NCBI GenBank assembly: GCA_035632055.1
Contig: DASQHO010000005.1
Location: 1-64,000, forward strand
Direction of reading: 5' to 3'
DNA length: 64,000 nucleotides
Source: REEB95 sp035632055
GTDB taxonomy: Bacteria > Pseudomonadota > Alphaproteobacteria > ATCC43930 > CGMCC-115725
Shown here: piece after piece, positions 41,694-49,637 of the stretch
How the letters are laid out: each line of letters starts with the position of its first letter
How positions within the stretch are numbered: position 1 is the stretch's first letter
Translations under genes and position numbers: made by a program
The notes under the pieces: model-generated
What the model was told of the DNA's origin: nothing
Database searches by the model: none
What the model saw: only the letters and a program-made list of their open reading frames with translations

Positions 41694-42521
41694 ATGACGA
41701 CGCTTGAAAAGGAAACTCTCTGGCCGGGTGCAAACGCCGCGATAACGGCAAGCGCAACTAATCCATCGGATCGGGTAGGGCCGTTGGCCGGAGCTCGCAT
41801 CAGGCTAGTGTTGGTCGAGGACGATCCCGACTATCGCGAAGCGGCAGCAGCCGAACTCGGCGAGCTGGGTTTCGAAGTCCAGGCCTTCGTGGCCGGCGAT
41901 GAGATGCTCGAATATTTCGCGCGGAACAACGATGCCGACGTGATCGTGCTCGATTGGAAGCTGCCCGGCGGACTCGGCATCGACTTGCTGCCGAAGCTCC
42001 ACGATCGCGGCATCCGATTGCCGGTGGTGTTTCTCACCGGCATGCCCGCGACTGCGTATGAAAGCGCGGCGCTCGATCGCGGCGCACTCGATTTCGTCGA
42101 CAAGGCGCGCGGCGTCCCCATCCTGGCGAAGCGCATCCGGCTGATCCTCGATTCACACCGGCGGGCGCGCGAAACGCCAGCCCGGGCCGCGCTGTCCTGC
42201 GGCAAGCTGCTCCTGCGGCCGGATGTCCGCCGGGCGTTCTGGGACAATCAAGACGTCAATCTCACGGTGACGGAATTCAACATCGTCCACCTGATCGTAT
42301 CGCACGCCGGCGAGCACGTTACCTATCGCGCGATCTACGATTGCGTCCACCATGCCGGCTTTGTCGCCGGCAACGGTGACGAGGGCTATCGCACCAACGT
42401 CCGGTCGTCGATCAAGCGCATCCGCAACAAATTCCGGACGCTCGATGCAACGTTCTCCGAAATCGAGAACTTCCCGGCATACGGCTATCGGTGGCGTACG
42501 GCGCCGGTCCAGGCCGCCTGA
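41694..42521 (+). CDS. Two-component response regulator, winged-helix output
   Basis: 275 aa. A disordered N-terminus (1-35) precedes the receiver: acidic pocket VEDDPD, phospho-acceptor D87 in VLDWKLPGG, FLTG and the K in DKARG. The C-terminal winged helix (about 185-270) has RRAFWDNQDVNLTVTEFNIVHLIVSHAGEHVTYRAIYD and a terminal beta hairpin (FPAYGYRWR), of the OmpR/ChvI type. No cognate kinase gene is adjacent; a short HisKA-like ORF follows by 4 bases. Confidence 0.92.
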   Translation: MTTLEKETLWPGANAAITASATNPSDRVGPLAGARIRLVLVEDDPDYREAAAAELGELGFEVQAFVAGDEMLEYFARNNDADVIVLDWKLPGGLGIDLLPKLHDRGIRLPVVFLTGMPATAYESAALDRGALDFVDKARGVPILAKRIRLILDSHRRARETPARAALSCGKLLLRPDVRRAFWDNQDVNLTVTEFNIVHLIVSHAGEHVTYRAIYDCVHHAGFVAGNGDEGYRTNVRSSIKRIRNKFRTLDATFSEIENFPAYGYRWRTAPVQAA

Positions 42522-42525
42522 CGGC

Positions 42526-42804
42526 GTGGCGTCCTCTGGAATCCATCCTGGCAACCGGCCACGCGATATCCGCGCTGCCGCCGCGGAAACCATGCACGCC
42601 TTCAAAGGGCCCTTGGCAACGATCCAGTCGTCGATGGAGCCGCTGCGGCGCGCAGTTCCGTCCGACGATGCGCGGGCGCAGCGCGCGCTGGCGTTGATCG
42701 AGGCGGCGCTTGACCGTCTCAAAGGCCTAATTGAGGCGGCATACGAACGGGATTGCGCGACAGCTGCGGAGATCGAACGATCCGAAAGCCGTTCGCAGAA
42801 CTGA
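42526..42804 (+). CDS. Short helical protein resembling a HisKA dimerisation domain
   Basis: 92 aa from GTG 42526 (a shorter form starts at ATG 42592). TMHAFKGPLATIQSSMEPLRR matches the H-box pattern H-x-x-K/R-x-P-L of HisKA (His at residue 24), and a second helix RALALIEAALDRLKGLIEAAY completes a two-helix hairpin. There is no ATPase domain. Downstream of and co-oriented with the response regulator by 4 bases. It could be a phosphotransfer partner or an inactive anti-kinase; no function is shown. Confidence 0.5.
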   Translation: MASSGIHPGNRPRDIRAAAAETMHAFKGPLATIQSSMEPLRRAVPSDDARAQRALALIEAALDRLKGLIEAAYERDCATAAEIERSESRSQN

Positions 42805-42843
42805 CGGCGGCGTCGCAAAAATCCTGATCCGCGACCGCCGCGG

Positions 42844-44136
42844 TCAGTATTGCAACCGCACCTTGGCGCCAATCAGCGCCCGATTGTAGGAAACGCCGGA
42901 AACGTTCGACGTGCGCGATTGGTACGACGCATCGAGCCCGGCGCGCCACATGCGGTTGAGCAAGTAGGTCAGGCCGAGATCGCCTTCCACGACATTGTCG
43001 GTGCGCGACGTGCCGCGGAAATCCTCCGATGTTAGGCTCAGGCCGCCTGTCAGCAGGATGTTACGCAACACCTCCTGCTCGACCGATACGTTAGCCTGGG
43101 TTTGCAGGAACGACGTAACGGCCTCGGTGGCCGTTGTACCAAACAGGTCAACTTCCTGAACTGTGCGCGAGAGATTGGCGCGGACCGATGTTGCCTGGGT
43201 CACGTTCCACAGCAGGTTGCCGCCGAAGCCAGGACTGTAAATCGAGCTGAGCCGCGGATCGTCGTAGTTCTGTTGAAGGTAGCCGACGAATGCCTCGCCG
43301 GTGATCAACGGCGTGATTTGGAACGCGGTGCCGACATCTGCCTCGAAACCATGCGACGAGCGCTTGACGCCGAAACTGTCGAAAGTGGACTGGTAGATGC
43401 GAGTGTTGGCGTCACCAGCGATGAACGCGTGGTAGCCGGGGATGATTTCGTAAATTAGACGCGGACCACCGTGGATCTGAAGGCGATTACGGTCTGATTC
43501 GTGCAGCAGCGTCCCGGAATTGGTAAGGGCGTTGTCGTAGCTGAAATAATCGACGCCGGCATTGACCTTCAGCCCCAAGATGCCGCGCTCACGTTCGAAT
43601 TGGAGGAGGCCGCTGGCGTCCTGATATTCGGTCGGATGCAGCTGGGTCGGAACCGAACTCGACGACGTGCGATCCTCGTGCGCATTCTGGAAGCCGAGCG
43701 CGCCGCTCAAGGATTCGCCGTGCAAGATATCGAGCCGTCCGTTGGTGACGAAGCTGTAATTGGTCTGGTTCTCGCTGACCTGGCTGGCATAGCGGCGGAC
43801 TTCGGTGTTGGCGAGAAAATTGAGCGCGCTGCTGCCCCAATCCGACTTCAGCACCGCCGCCGGCCGCGCCGACGTATAGAAATCGCTCTTCTCATGGGAC
43901 TCGCTGGCAAAGACGTTCGAATCCCAGAATTCCTCAAGTTCGCCAGCCGGATAAAAGAAGAAATCGCCGATGCGCACGCCGACCGGGTCGTAATCCGGCC
44001 TAGGGTGTTGGAGGACGCTTTGCCGCTCCGGCACCGTCGCTTCCGGCGCTTCGAGACCGATGATTTGAGCGATAGCAACGTGGTTGCAGGCGCCGAGCGC
44101 GACACCTGCCAGTAGGACGACCCCCCATTTGCGCAT
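42844..44136 (-). CDS. Outer-membrane beta-barrel protein (BBP2-like)
   Basis: 430 aa from ATG 44136 (AAAGG 9 bases upstream; an ATG at 44145 lies against it). A lipobox-like AGVALGAC (Cys near 17) sits in the signal peptide, so it may be a lipoprotein or cleaved at AIAQ. The body is alternating beta-strand sequence starting GVRIGDFFFYPAGELEEFWDSNVFAS and ending with Tyr (GAKVRLQY), the usual outer-membrane C-terminus. This matches the putative beta-barrel porin 2 family, often linked to exopolysaccharide or surface-protein loci. Confidence 0.82.
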   Translation of the reverse strand: MRKWGVVLLAGVALGACNHVAIAQIIGLEAPEATVPERQSVLQHPRPDYDPVGVRIGDFFFYPAGELEEFWDSNVFASESHEKSDFYTSARPAAVLKSDWGSSALNFLANTEVRRYASQVSENQTNYSFVTNGRLDILHGESLSGALGFQNAHEDRTSSSSVPTQLHPTEYQDASGLLQFERERGILGLKVNAGVDYFSYDNALTNSGTLLHESDRNRLQIHGGPRLIYEIIPGYHAFIAGDANTRIYQSTFDSFGVKRSSHGFEADVGTAFQITPLITGEAFVGYLQQNYDDPRLSSIYSPGFGGNLLWNVTQATSVRANLSRTVQEVDLFGTTATEAVTSFLQTQANVSVEQEVLRNILLTGGLSLTSEDFRGTSRTDNVVEGDLGLTYLLNRMWRAGLDASYQSRTSNVSGVSYNRALIGAKVRLQY

Positions 44137-44321
44137 GCGCGGCATCCTTTTACTTTCGTGGATTCCAGGGCAGCAGCGACAGCGAATTGTAATAAACCGC
44201 CAGCAGCCTTGGGTAGTGGCACGCGCGCGCCGAACCGGTTTGTTGCCGGTTGTGGCAAATTTGTCAGCCGACAGGCCGCCAATCTGCCCCGATCCGGCGA
44301 ATAGCGCCGGCAGAACGCCAG

Positions 44322-46568
44322 TTAGTGATGAGCGACGTGTCCGGCGTTCTGAATCGCGTTTTGGACGTAGACGTGAACGGCCTGGCCGCCGGTCGTTGTT
44401 GCCGCATATTCGGTGAAGCCGACCATCTGGCTCGCATTGCCGCCGGCCTGGCCCGCCTGCGTAACGGGCTGGCTGATCTGCGTCCAGGTCGAGCCGGTGC
44501 CGGCGAGCGTCACATTGTCGGCAGCGCTGCCGACGATCCACAAGGCGGCCGCGCCGCCGGCATTCTGGACCGCCGTCGGCTCATGCTGTGCCAGGTTGAA
44601 CACATCGTTGGCGGTCAGGGTAACGCTGTTGGCGGTGCCGGAATGCGCGCCGTCGGTGAGATCAAAGACTTCGACGTTCTTGACGTTGCCGGTGGTCGGA
44701 TCACTGTTCAGCGTCAAGTTAAAGTCGAGGTTCTGCGCCGTCGAGCTTTCGATCTCGAGCACATTGAGGCCGTTGCCGCTCCCGCCGTCGATGTGCGTGT
44801 TGACGTCGATCAACGCCGTGCTGCTCCATTCGAACACATTCGTTGCGCCGGGCGCCGTCGAGCCGTTGAGCGTCGCGGCGTCGGAGTTATCGGCATAATT
44901 GATGGCGTCGGCATTACCGCCGCCGGTCGCGGTGGTGCTGCTATTGTCGTAAAGATAGCCGAAGCTGCCGCTCAGGCCACTCAAGGCGTCGTTGAAAGCA
45001 TGCGTCACGGTCAGCGTCGAACCCGTGTCCTGCGACGCGCCGGCGGCGCTGGCGCTACCGGTATCGCCATTGTCGCCGAGGCCGTCGAGCGCGGGATTGA
45101 TCACGGCAGCATAGGCATGCTGGCTCGGGCCGATCGTGGCGCCGATGTTGAAGGATTCGCCTTCGATTGAGACGCTCGAGACGTTGGCACCGGACCCGAT
45201 CAGGTATTCGAGACTCACCAGTGCCGGGTCGTTCGGTTGCACGATCGTGCCAGATTCGGGCGTCACCACGACGTGGCCGCTGCTGTCGACAGTGACCAAT
45301 TGCTGGAACGTATGCGCCGGATCGACGGCGTCGGTGTAGGTCAGGAGCATGCTGGTGGTCGTCAATGGCGACGCGCCGACGCCGACCGTGGCCGCCGTCG
45401 AGGATACGGTTGCGGCGTTGAATTCGAACTGAATCTGCTTGAAATCGCTGGTCAGATTGCCGGCCGTATCGGTGCCGTTGCTGGTTACGACGTCGAACGC
45501 GTCCTCAAAGCCGGGCTGGTAGAAGCCTTGATTGACGAACGGCTGATTGACCGCTTGCGACATCATGTCGGAACCGAGCTGTGACAGGACGTGCTCATGG
45601 GTCGTGTCGAGCGTGTAGCTGTAATTGCCGGCACTATCCATGTTGAATGTGCCGTACAGGCCGGCGAGCGTGGTGCCCGGATTGGCCTGTGTACCGAAGG
45701 TCAGCGGCTGTGTTCCGAGCGTGTAATAGTGCTCGATGAGGGCTGCGGGCGACGACGACACCACTTCGCTGATGTAGTTGCCGGTGAGGTCGACGGTGTA
45801 GTCGGTGCCGCCGACGTGGGTCGGCGGGGGCGGGCTCGTGCCGAGAAAATAATTATGCAAGTCGACATCCGGCACGGTGAGGAACGGGCTCGACGGCGGT
45901 GTCGGCGGCCCCGGAGGTCCTGGTGGCGACGGGTTGCCGCCGCCGACGCCGTGCAGGAATTCGGTGCTGATCCCGAAACCGGTCGGCGTCAGCGGACCGT
46001 CCGGCGTCAGGCCAGGGCCGATGCCGCCGATATCGAACGGCGCAGTGCCGAAGCCAGTATTGGCGACGATCGGCGCTGGGCCGGCGGTGGGGTTGATCTC
46101 GTTCAGCGCCGGGCCGCCGCATGGGCCGGCCAGGGACAGATGGAAGGCCTGCAACAGCTCACTCGCCGTGATCACCGTGCCGTCGGGCAGCTCAAGCGGC
46201 ACCGGCTGCGGTCCGCACGGGCCGATGACGTCGTGCAACGTGATCTGCGCGCCGTCGGGGAAAGTCAGGATCAGGTCGCCGGTGTGCTCCGCGGCCTTCA
46301 GGTCGAGAGGATTGAAATCGAAGGTCAGCGGTTGGTTGGGGACGACCGGGACGACGATATGCTCACCGGCTGCCGGCTCGTGCACAGCAATCGGCGGACC
46401 GACCGGTGGACCAGGCTGGGCCGTCGCGCAGGGTTGCGGCGGGCATGGCGCTGCGGGCGCCGGTCCGGCCTGCGGATTGACCTGTTGGAGCTGCTCGACG
46501 CCGCCGGTGTGGTGGATCAGGGGCGAGGCGGTGTGTGCCACCCGGATCAGATGGTCCATTTCAGCCAC
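44322..46568 (-). CDS. Large secreted surface/adhesin-like protein, Pro- and Gly-rich
   Basis: 748 aa from GTG 46568 with GGAGG 6 bases upstream. No signal peptide; instead an N-terminal segment (about 20-150) is Pro/Ala-rich and carries FDFNPLDLKAAEHTGDLILTFPDG, then LPDGTVITASELLQAF. A Pro/Gly linker (200-230) follows, then beta-rich repeats with Asn/Asp/Gly/Thr-rich turns. The pattern resembles type I-secreted VCBS/RTX-like proteins of alphaproteobacteria. Cys pairs in the N-terminal part (APCPPQPC, GPCGPQ, GPCGGP) are unusual. Secretion route and ligand are inferred. Confidence 0.7.
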   Translation of the reverse strand: MAEMDHLIRVAHTASPLIHHTGGVEQLQQVNPQAGPAPAAPCPPQPCATAQPGPPVGPPIAVHEPAAGEHIVVPVVPNQPLTFDFNPLDLKAAEHTGDLILTFPDGAQITLHDVIGPCGPQPVPLELPDGTVITASELLQAFHLSLAGPCGGPALNEINPTAGPAPIVANTGFGTAPFDIGGIGPGLTPDGPLTPTGFGISTEFLHGVGGGNPSPPGPPGPPTPPSSPFLTVPDVDLHNYFLGTSPPPPTHVGGTDYTVDLTGNYISEVVSSSPAALIEHYYTLGTQPLTFGTQANPGTTLAGLYGTFNMDSAGNYSYTLDTTHEHVLSQLGSDMMSQAVNQPFVNQGFYQPGFEDAFDVVTSNGTDTAGNLTSDFKQIQFEFNAATVSSTAATVGVGASPLTTTSMLLTYTDAVDPAHTFQQLVTVDSSGHVVVTPESGTIVQPNDPALVSLEYLIGSGANVSSVSIEGESFNIGATIGPSQHAYAAVINPALDGLGDNGDTGSASAAGASQDTGSTLTVTHAFNDALSGLSGSFGYLYDNSSTTATGGGNADAINYADNSDAATLNGSTAPGATNVFEWSSTALIDVNTHIDGGSGNGLNVLEIESSTAQNLDFNLTLNSDPTTGNVKNVEVFDLTDGAHSGTANSVTLTANDVFNLAQHEPTAVQNAGGAAALWIVGSAADNVTLAGTGSTWTQISQPVTQAGQAGGNASQMVGFTEYAATTTGGQAVHVYVQNAIQNAGHVAHH

Positions 46569-46591
46569 GGAGGGCCTCCAGCAAGATAATC

Positions 46592-46599
46592 ATGGTTAA
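46592..46599. promoter_or_regulatory. TTAACCAT box upstream of the large secreted protein gene
   Basis: ATGGTTAA on the plus strand (TTAACCAT reading toward the minus-strand gene), 24 bases before its GTG. Same octamer as the two boxes at the PEP-CTERM-like promoter. Equals the half-site reported for CtrA in Caulobacter. Confidence 0.4.
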
Positions 46600-46679
46600 A
46601 ATCCCAGAAAAAGCTCGCATGTCGCTTGCGAACACTCAAAAAAATTTGGCGGCAAGCCGATACAGCTCGGTGTGATTCT

Positions 46680-47363
46680 TCACTCCCACCGGATCCAGCG
46701 GCCACGCGACCGCGGCGCCAGCCCGCGCCGGCGCATGACGACGATCGCGAGCAGGCCACTGCCAAACAGGAACAGCGATGCCGGTTCGTTCACGGCGATG
46801 CAGCCCCCGGTGCTATTGGTGACGCAGGCGTTATTGGGGCTCGGCAGGTTGGTCAGCGCGAAATAGGCGGTGCCGCCGGTTGGCAAAGCGCCGTCGAAGA
46901 CGACGTCGACCTGGCTCAACCCGTTGGGGATGAAATAGAGCAAGTTGCCGTTACTAAGCAGGCCTTCTTCGCCAAAAATCGTGAAGTTGACGTTGTTGAG
47001 CGGCGCGTGTGCGGTGTTACCGATGATTGTCGCCCAATTCGGGTTGTTGGCGTGAAGCAGGGTCTCGCTGCCGACGACGTTGAAGATCAGATTGCCGTTG
47101 AGTTGTATGTCCTGGATCGCCGTGCCGGTGTTGTTGACGATCCCGATCATGTAGCCGTTCGAGTTGAACGCAGGGTTTGATTGCGGCGTGAATTGGAAGC
47201 CGAAGCCGCTACCGGCTTGATCGATGGTAATGATCTCACTGCAGCCGCCGACGCCACCGCCGGAGCAGATATCCGCCGCCGCGGGTCGCGCGCTCAGCAG
47301 CGCCAGAGCGGGCAGCAGCGCGGCGCAGGCGATCAGCGCCAGGCGGCGGGAAAAAGCGAGCAT
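46680..47363 (-). CDS. PEP-CTERM-like surface protein
   Basis: 227 aa from ATG 47363 (AAGGAGG 7 bases upstream). Signal peptide ends PAAAD; the mature part is Asn/Gly-rich with predicted beta structure. The C-terminus has NEPASLFLFGSGLLAIVV followed by MRRRG and a basic tail, matching the PEP-CTERM tripartite sorting signal (EPAS, hydrophobic helix, Arg cluster) processed by an exosortase. The tail is about 15 residues longer than usual. The exosortase gene is not in this window. Two TTAACCAT boxes lie upstream. Confidence 0.8.
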   Translation of the reverse strand: MLAFSRRLALIACAALLPALALLSARPAAADICSGGGVGGCSEIITIDQAGSGFGFQFTPQSNPAFNSNGYMIGIVNNTGTAIQDIQLNGNLIFNVVGSETLLHANNPNWATIIGNTAHAPLNNVNFTIFGEEGLLSNGNLLYFIPNGLSQVDVVFDGALPTGGTAYFALTNLPSPNNACVTNSTGGCIAVNEPASLFLFGSGLLAIVVMRRRGLAPRSRGRWIRWE

Positions 47364-47399
47364 AAATGCCTCCTTCGGACCGAAGAGCATTCTGCTCGA

Positions 47400-47428
47400 T
47401 TAACCATGTTCGATTTCGGATTAACCAT
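47400..47428. promoter_or_regulatory. Two TTAACCAT boxes upstream of the PEP-CTERM-like gene
   Basis: TTAACCAT at 47400-47407 and 47421-47428, exactly 21 bases apart (two helical turns), 37-65 bases before the minus-strand ATG. The spacing and same orientation favour cooperative protein binding on one face of the helix. Confidence 0.55.
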
Positions 47429-47484
47429 ATATCACCGCAATCGAAGGAATGCAAATACAGAAAAAGAATTCGCCAAGACGTCGC

Positions 47485-47498
47485 TTAATAATTATTAA
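47485..47498. repeat. Perfect 14-bp AT palindrome
   Basis: TTAATAATTATTAA is self-complementary and lies in an A/T-rich stretch (47440-47520) between two minus-strand genes, well below the local GC average. Could be a promoter or protein-binding site. Confidence 0.45.
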
Positions 47499-47527
47499 AA
47501 GTAATCTTGGTTAATATTTGCTGGTGC

Positions 47528-47932
47528 TCAACGCTGCGCGATATCGATTAGATAGGCCGCGAAGTCGGCGGGTTTCAGCTTGAGCGCAATGCCCTCGGCT
47601 TCGCCGGCGAGCGCGCGGGCGACCAGGATGTGATTCTCGACATGCGCGGGGTCGACCTTGAACAAGCCGGCGGTGTCGCGGATGCGGGGATAATAGCGCG
47701 GATCGATCGGCTTCTCCCGGCGCGCGACGCGTTCGATAAGCTGCGCCTCGTCGCCGCCGTCGATGGCAACCGATTTCACCAGTTGCCAATCGTCCTCGCC
47801 AGCCCAGCCCTGCGCAATCAGCGCCTTCACATCGTCATCGGTACAGCCGAATTTGTAGACGTGCTTGCTCAGTCCGACATCTGACGCCCATTTACCGAGC
47901 TTGACGCTGCGCGCCACGTAAATCGCGGCCAT
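47528..47932 (-). CDS. Hypothetical protein with possible GIY-YIG/T5orf172-like fold
   Basis: 134 aa with GGGAG 8 bases before the ATG, so probably real. The N-terminal part (IYVARSVKLGKWASDVGLSKHVYKFGCTDDD) recalls T5orf172/MUG113 domains (YV...KIGxT); the rest is helical, ending KLKPADFAAYLIDIAQR. The catalytic Arg and Glu of GIY-YIG nucleases cannot be confirmed by eye. Monocistronic. Function unknown. Confidence 0.65.
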   Translation of the reverse strand: MAAIYVARSVKLGKWASDVGLSKHVYKFGCTDDDVKALIAQGWAGEDDWQLVKSVAIDGGDEAQLIERVARREKPIDPRYYPRIRDTAGLFKVDPAHVENHILVARALAGEAEGIALKLKPADFAAYLIDIAQR

Positions 47933-48037
47933 CGGGTTTCTCCCGTCTTCGTGCCGCTGCGGAGCTAACGCCGCCGCCTGGGGGTGGTCAATCGAATCTG
48001 CTTGAAGGGGCGGCGGCGCTTCCGTAACTCATCGCAA

Positions 48038-49618
48038 ATGACGCGGCGGCTGACCGTCTTTTGCTTGGCTGCGCTGCTGACGGTGTTCGCCGTCCCGGCA
48101 ATGGCCGCGACGTTTCGTTGGTCGCGCGATGCCGATGTCGCATCGCTTGATCCTTATATGCGCAACGAGACGTTGCAGCTGTCGCTGCTCGGCAACGTCT
48201 ACGAACCGCTGGTTAGCCGCGGCCACGATCTCCAGCTTGAACCCGCCCTGGCGACGAGTTGGCGTCAGGTAGCGCCGCTGGTCTGGCGTTTCGAGTTGCG
48301 CCGCGGCGTCCAATTCCAGAACGGAGAGCCGTTTTCCGCGGCCGACGTCGTATTCTCGTACCAGCGTGCGGCCGGTACTAATTCGAAGATCGCTTTGGCA
48401 TTGTCGGCAATTAGCGACGTGCGCGCCGTGGATGCGGAGACGGTCGATATCGTTACGGCGATGCCGGATCCGACGCTGCCCGAAGAGATCGTGCCATGGG
48501 ACATAATGAGTGCCGCGTGGTGCCAGGCGCACGGCGCGACCGCAGTGGCAGATCCGACCGCCGCTGGTGACTATGCCGCCGGCCATGCCGACGGTACCGG
48601 TCCCTTCATCATCGAATCACGAATTCCGGGCGAGCAGACAGTCTTGGTTGCCAACCCGAATTGGTGGGGCAAACCGGTGGGCAACGTCGATCGCGCAATA
48701 TTTAATCCGATCGCTGACGATGCAGCACGGCTTGCGGCCCTCACTGCCGGTTCGATCGATATGATTGCCGGTGTTCCGCCGGAAGATACAGCCACGCTGG
48801 CGCAGATGCCGGGTGTGCGCATTGTGCATGTCGCGAGTACGCAAACGATCTTCCTGGGCTTCCGACACATTCGCGTGGTGAAAAAAGTTGGCCAGCCCGC
48901 GCGAATCAATCCGCTCGCCGATCGACGCGTGCGGGCTGCGTTCGCGCACGCGATCGACGAGAACGCAATCATAACGACGGTTATGCACGGCCTGGCCACG
49001 CCGGCTGGACTGATCGTCGGTCCGGGTGTGCGCGGTTTCGATCCCGCGTTGAACCAGCGGCCGGCCCATGATCCCGCGCTCGCGCGTCAATTGTTGATAG
49101 CAGCCGGTTATGCGGACGGTTTTGCGGTAACCATGGATTGTCCGAATGATCGCTATCTCAACGATACGGCAATCTGTCAGGCCGTTGTTGCCGACCTTGC
49201 CAAGATAGGTGTCCGCGTCACATTGGTGATGCAGCCGCGCAGCCAGTATTTCCCCAAGCTGCTCGATCCGGGGCGCGGTTCTGATTTCTATCTAATGGGC
49301 TGGCGGTCCGCGAACGACGACGCCATCGACGCGCTGGTGAACCTGGCGGCAACCCGCAGCGACGCGCTGCAGGCCGGTGCCTTCAATGTCGGCGGCTATT
49401 CGAACGCCACGCTCGACGCGCTCGTCGCCCGGGCGCGGCACGAACCCCTCGGCAAGGAGCGTACGACCCTGCTGCGCGCCGCGCTCGCTATCGTCAAGGA
49501 TGACGCGGCCTACATCCCGTTACACCAGGTCGATGTGGTGTGGGCCGTACGCGGCCTTGTATCTGTAAGGCCGCGCGGCGATGGCAGCTTTGCGCTGTCC
49601 GACGTTCGGGTGAAGTAA
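48038..49618 (+). CDS. ABC transporter substrate-binding protein, family 5 (peptide/nickel/opine type)
   Basis: 526 aa from ATG 48038, where the signal peptide starts (MTRRLTVFCLAALLTVFAVPAMA); an in-frame GTG at 47984 gives a longer N-terminus without a ribosome site. SBP_bac_5 motifs: LDPYMRNETLQLSLLGNVYEPLV, WRFELRRGVQFQNGEPFSAADVVFSYQRA, RVRAAFAHAIDENAI. Binds oligopeptides, dipeptides, glutathione or opines in this family. No permease or ATPase gene adjoins it; convergent with malate synthase. Confidence 0.9.
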   Translation: MTRRLTVFCLAALLTVFAVPAMAATFRWSRDADVASLDPYMRNETLQLSLLGNVYEPLVSRGHDLQLEPALATSWRQVAPLVWRFELRRGVQFQNGEPFSAADVVFSYQRAAGTNSKIALALSAISDVRAVDAETVDIVTAMPDPTLPEEIVPWDIMSAAWCQAHGATAVADPTAAGDYAAGHADGTGPFIIESRIPGEQTVLVANPNWWGKPVGNVDRAIFNPIADDAARLAALTAGSIDMIAGVPPEDTATLAQMPGVRIVHVASTQTIFLGFRHIRVVKKVGQPARINPLADRRVRAAFAHAIDENAIITTVMHGLATPAGLIVGPGVRGFDPALNQRPAHDPALARQLLIAAGYADGFAVTMDCPNDRYLNDTAICQAVVADLAKIGVRVTLVMQPRSQYFPKLLDPGRGSDFYLMGWRSANDDAIDALVNLAATRSDALQAGAFNVGGYSNATLDALVARARHEPLGKERTTLLRAALAIVKDDAAYIPLHQVDVVWAVRGLVSVRPRGDGSFALSDVRVK

Positions 49619-49637
49619 CGGTGGCCGTCGAAAGACC

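Noticed and set aside
44250..45170. 306-codon plus-strand frame
   Set aside because: Antisense shadow of the large secreted protein; repetitive Arg/Val/Gly sequence with no ribosome site.
47485..47498. Full CtrA site (TTAA-N7-TTAA)
   Set aside because: The two TTAA units in this palindrome are 6 bases apart, not 7, so only the separate TTAACCAT boxes were kept.
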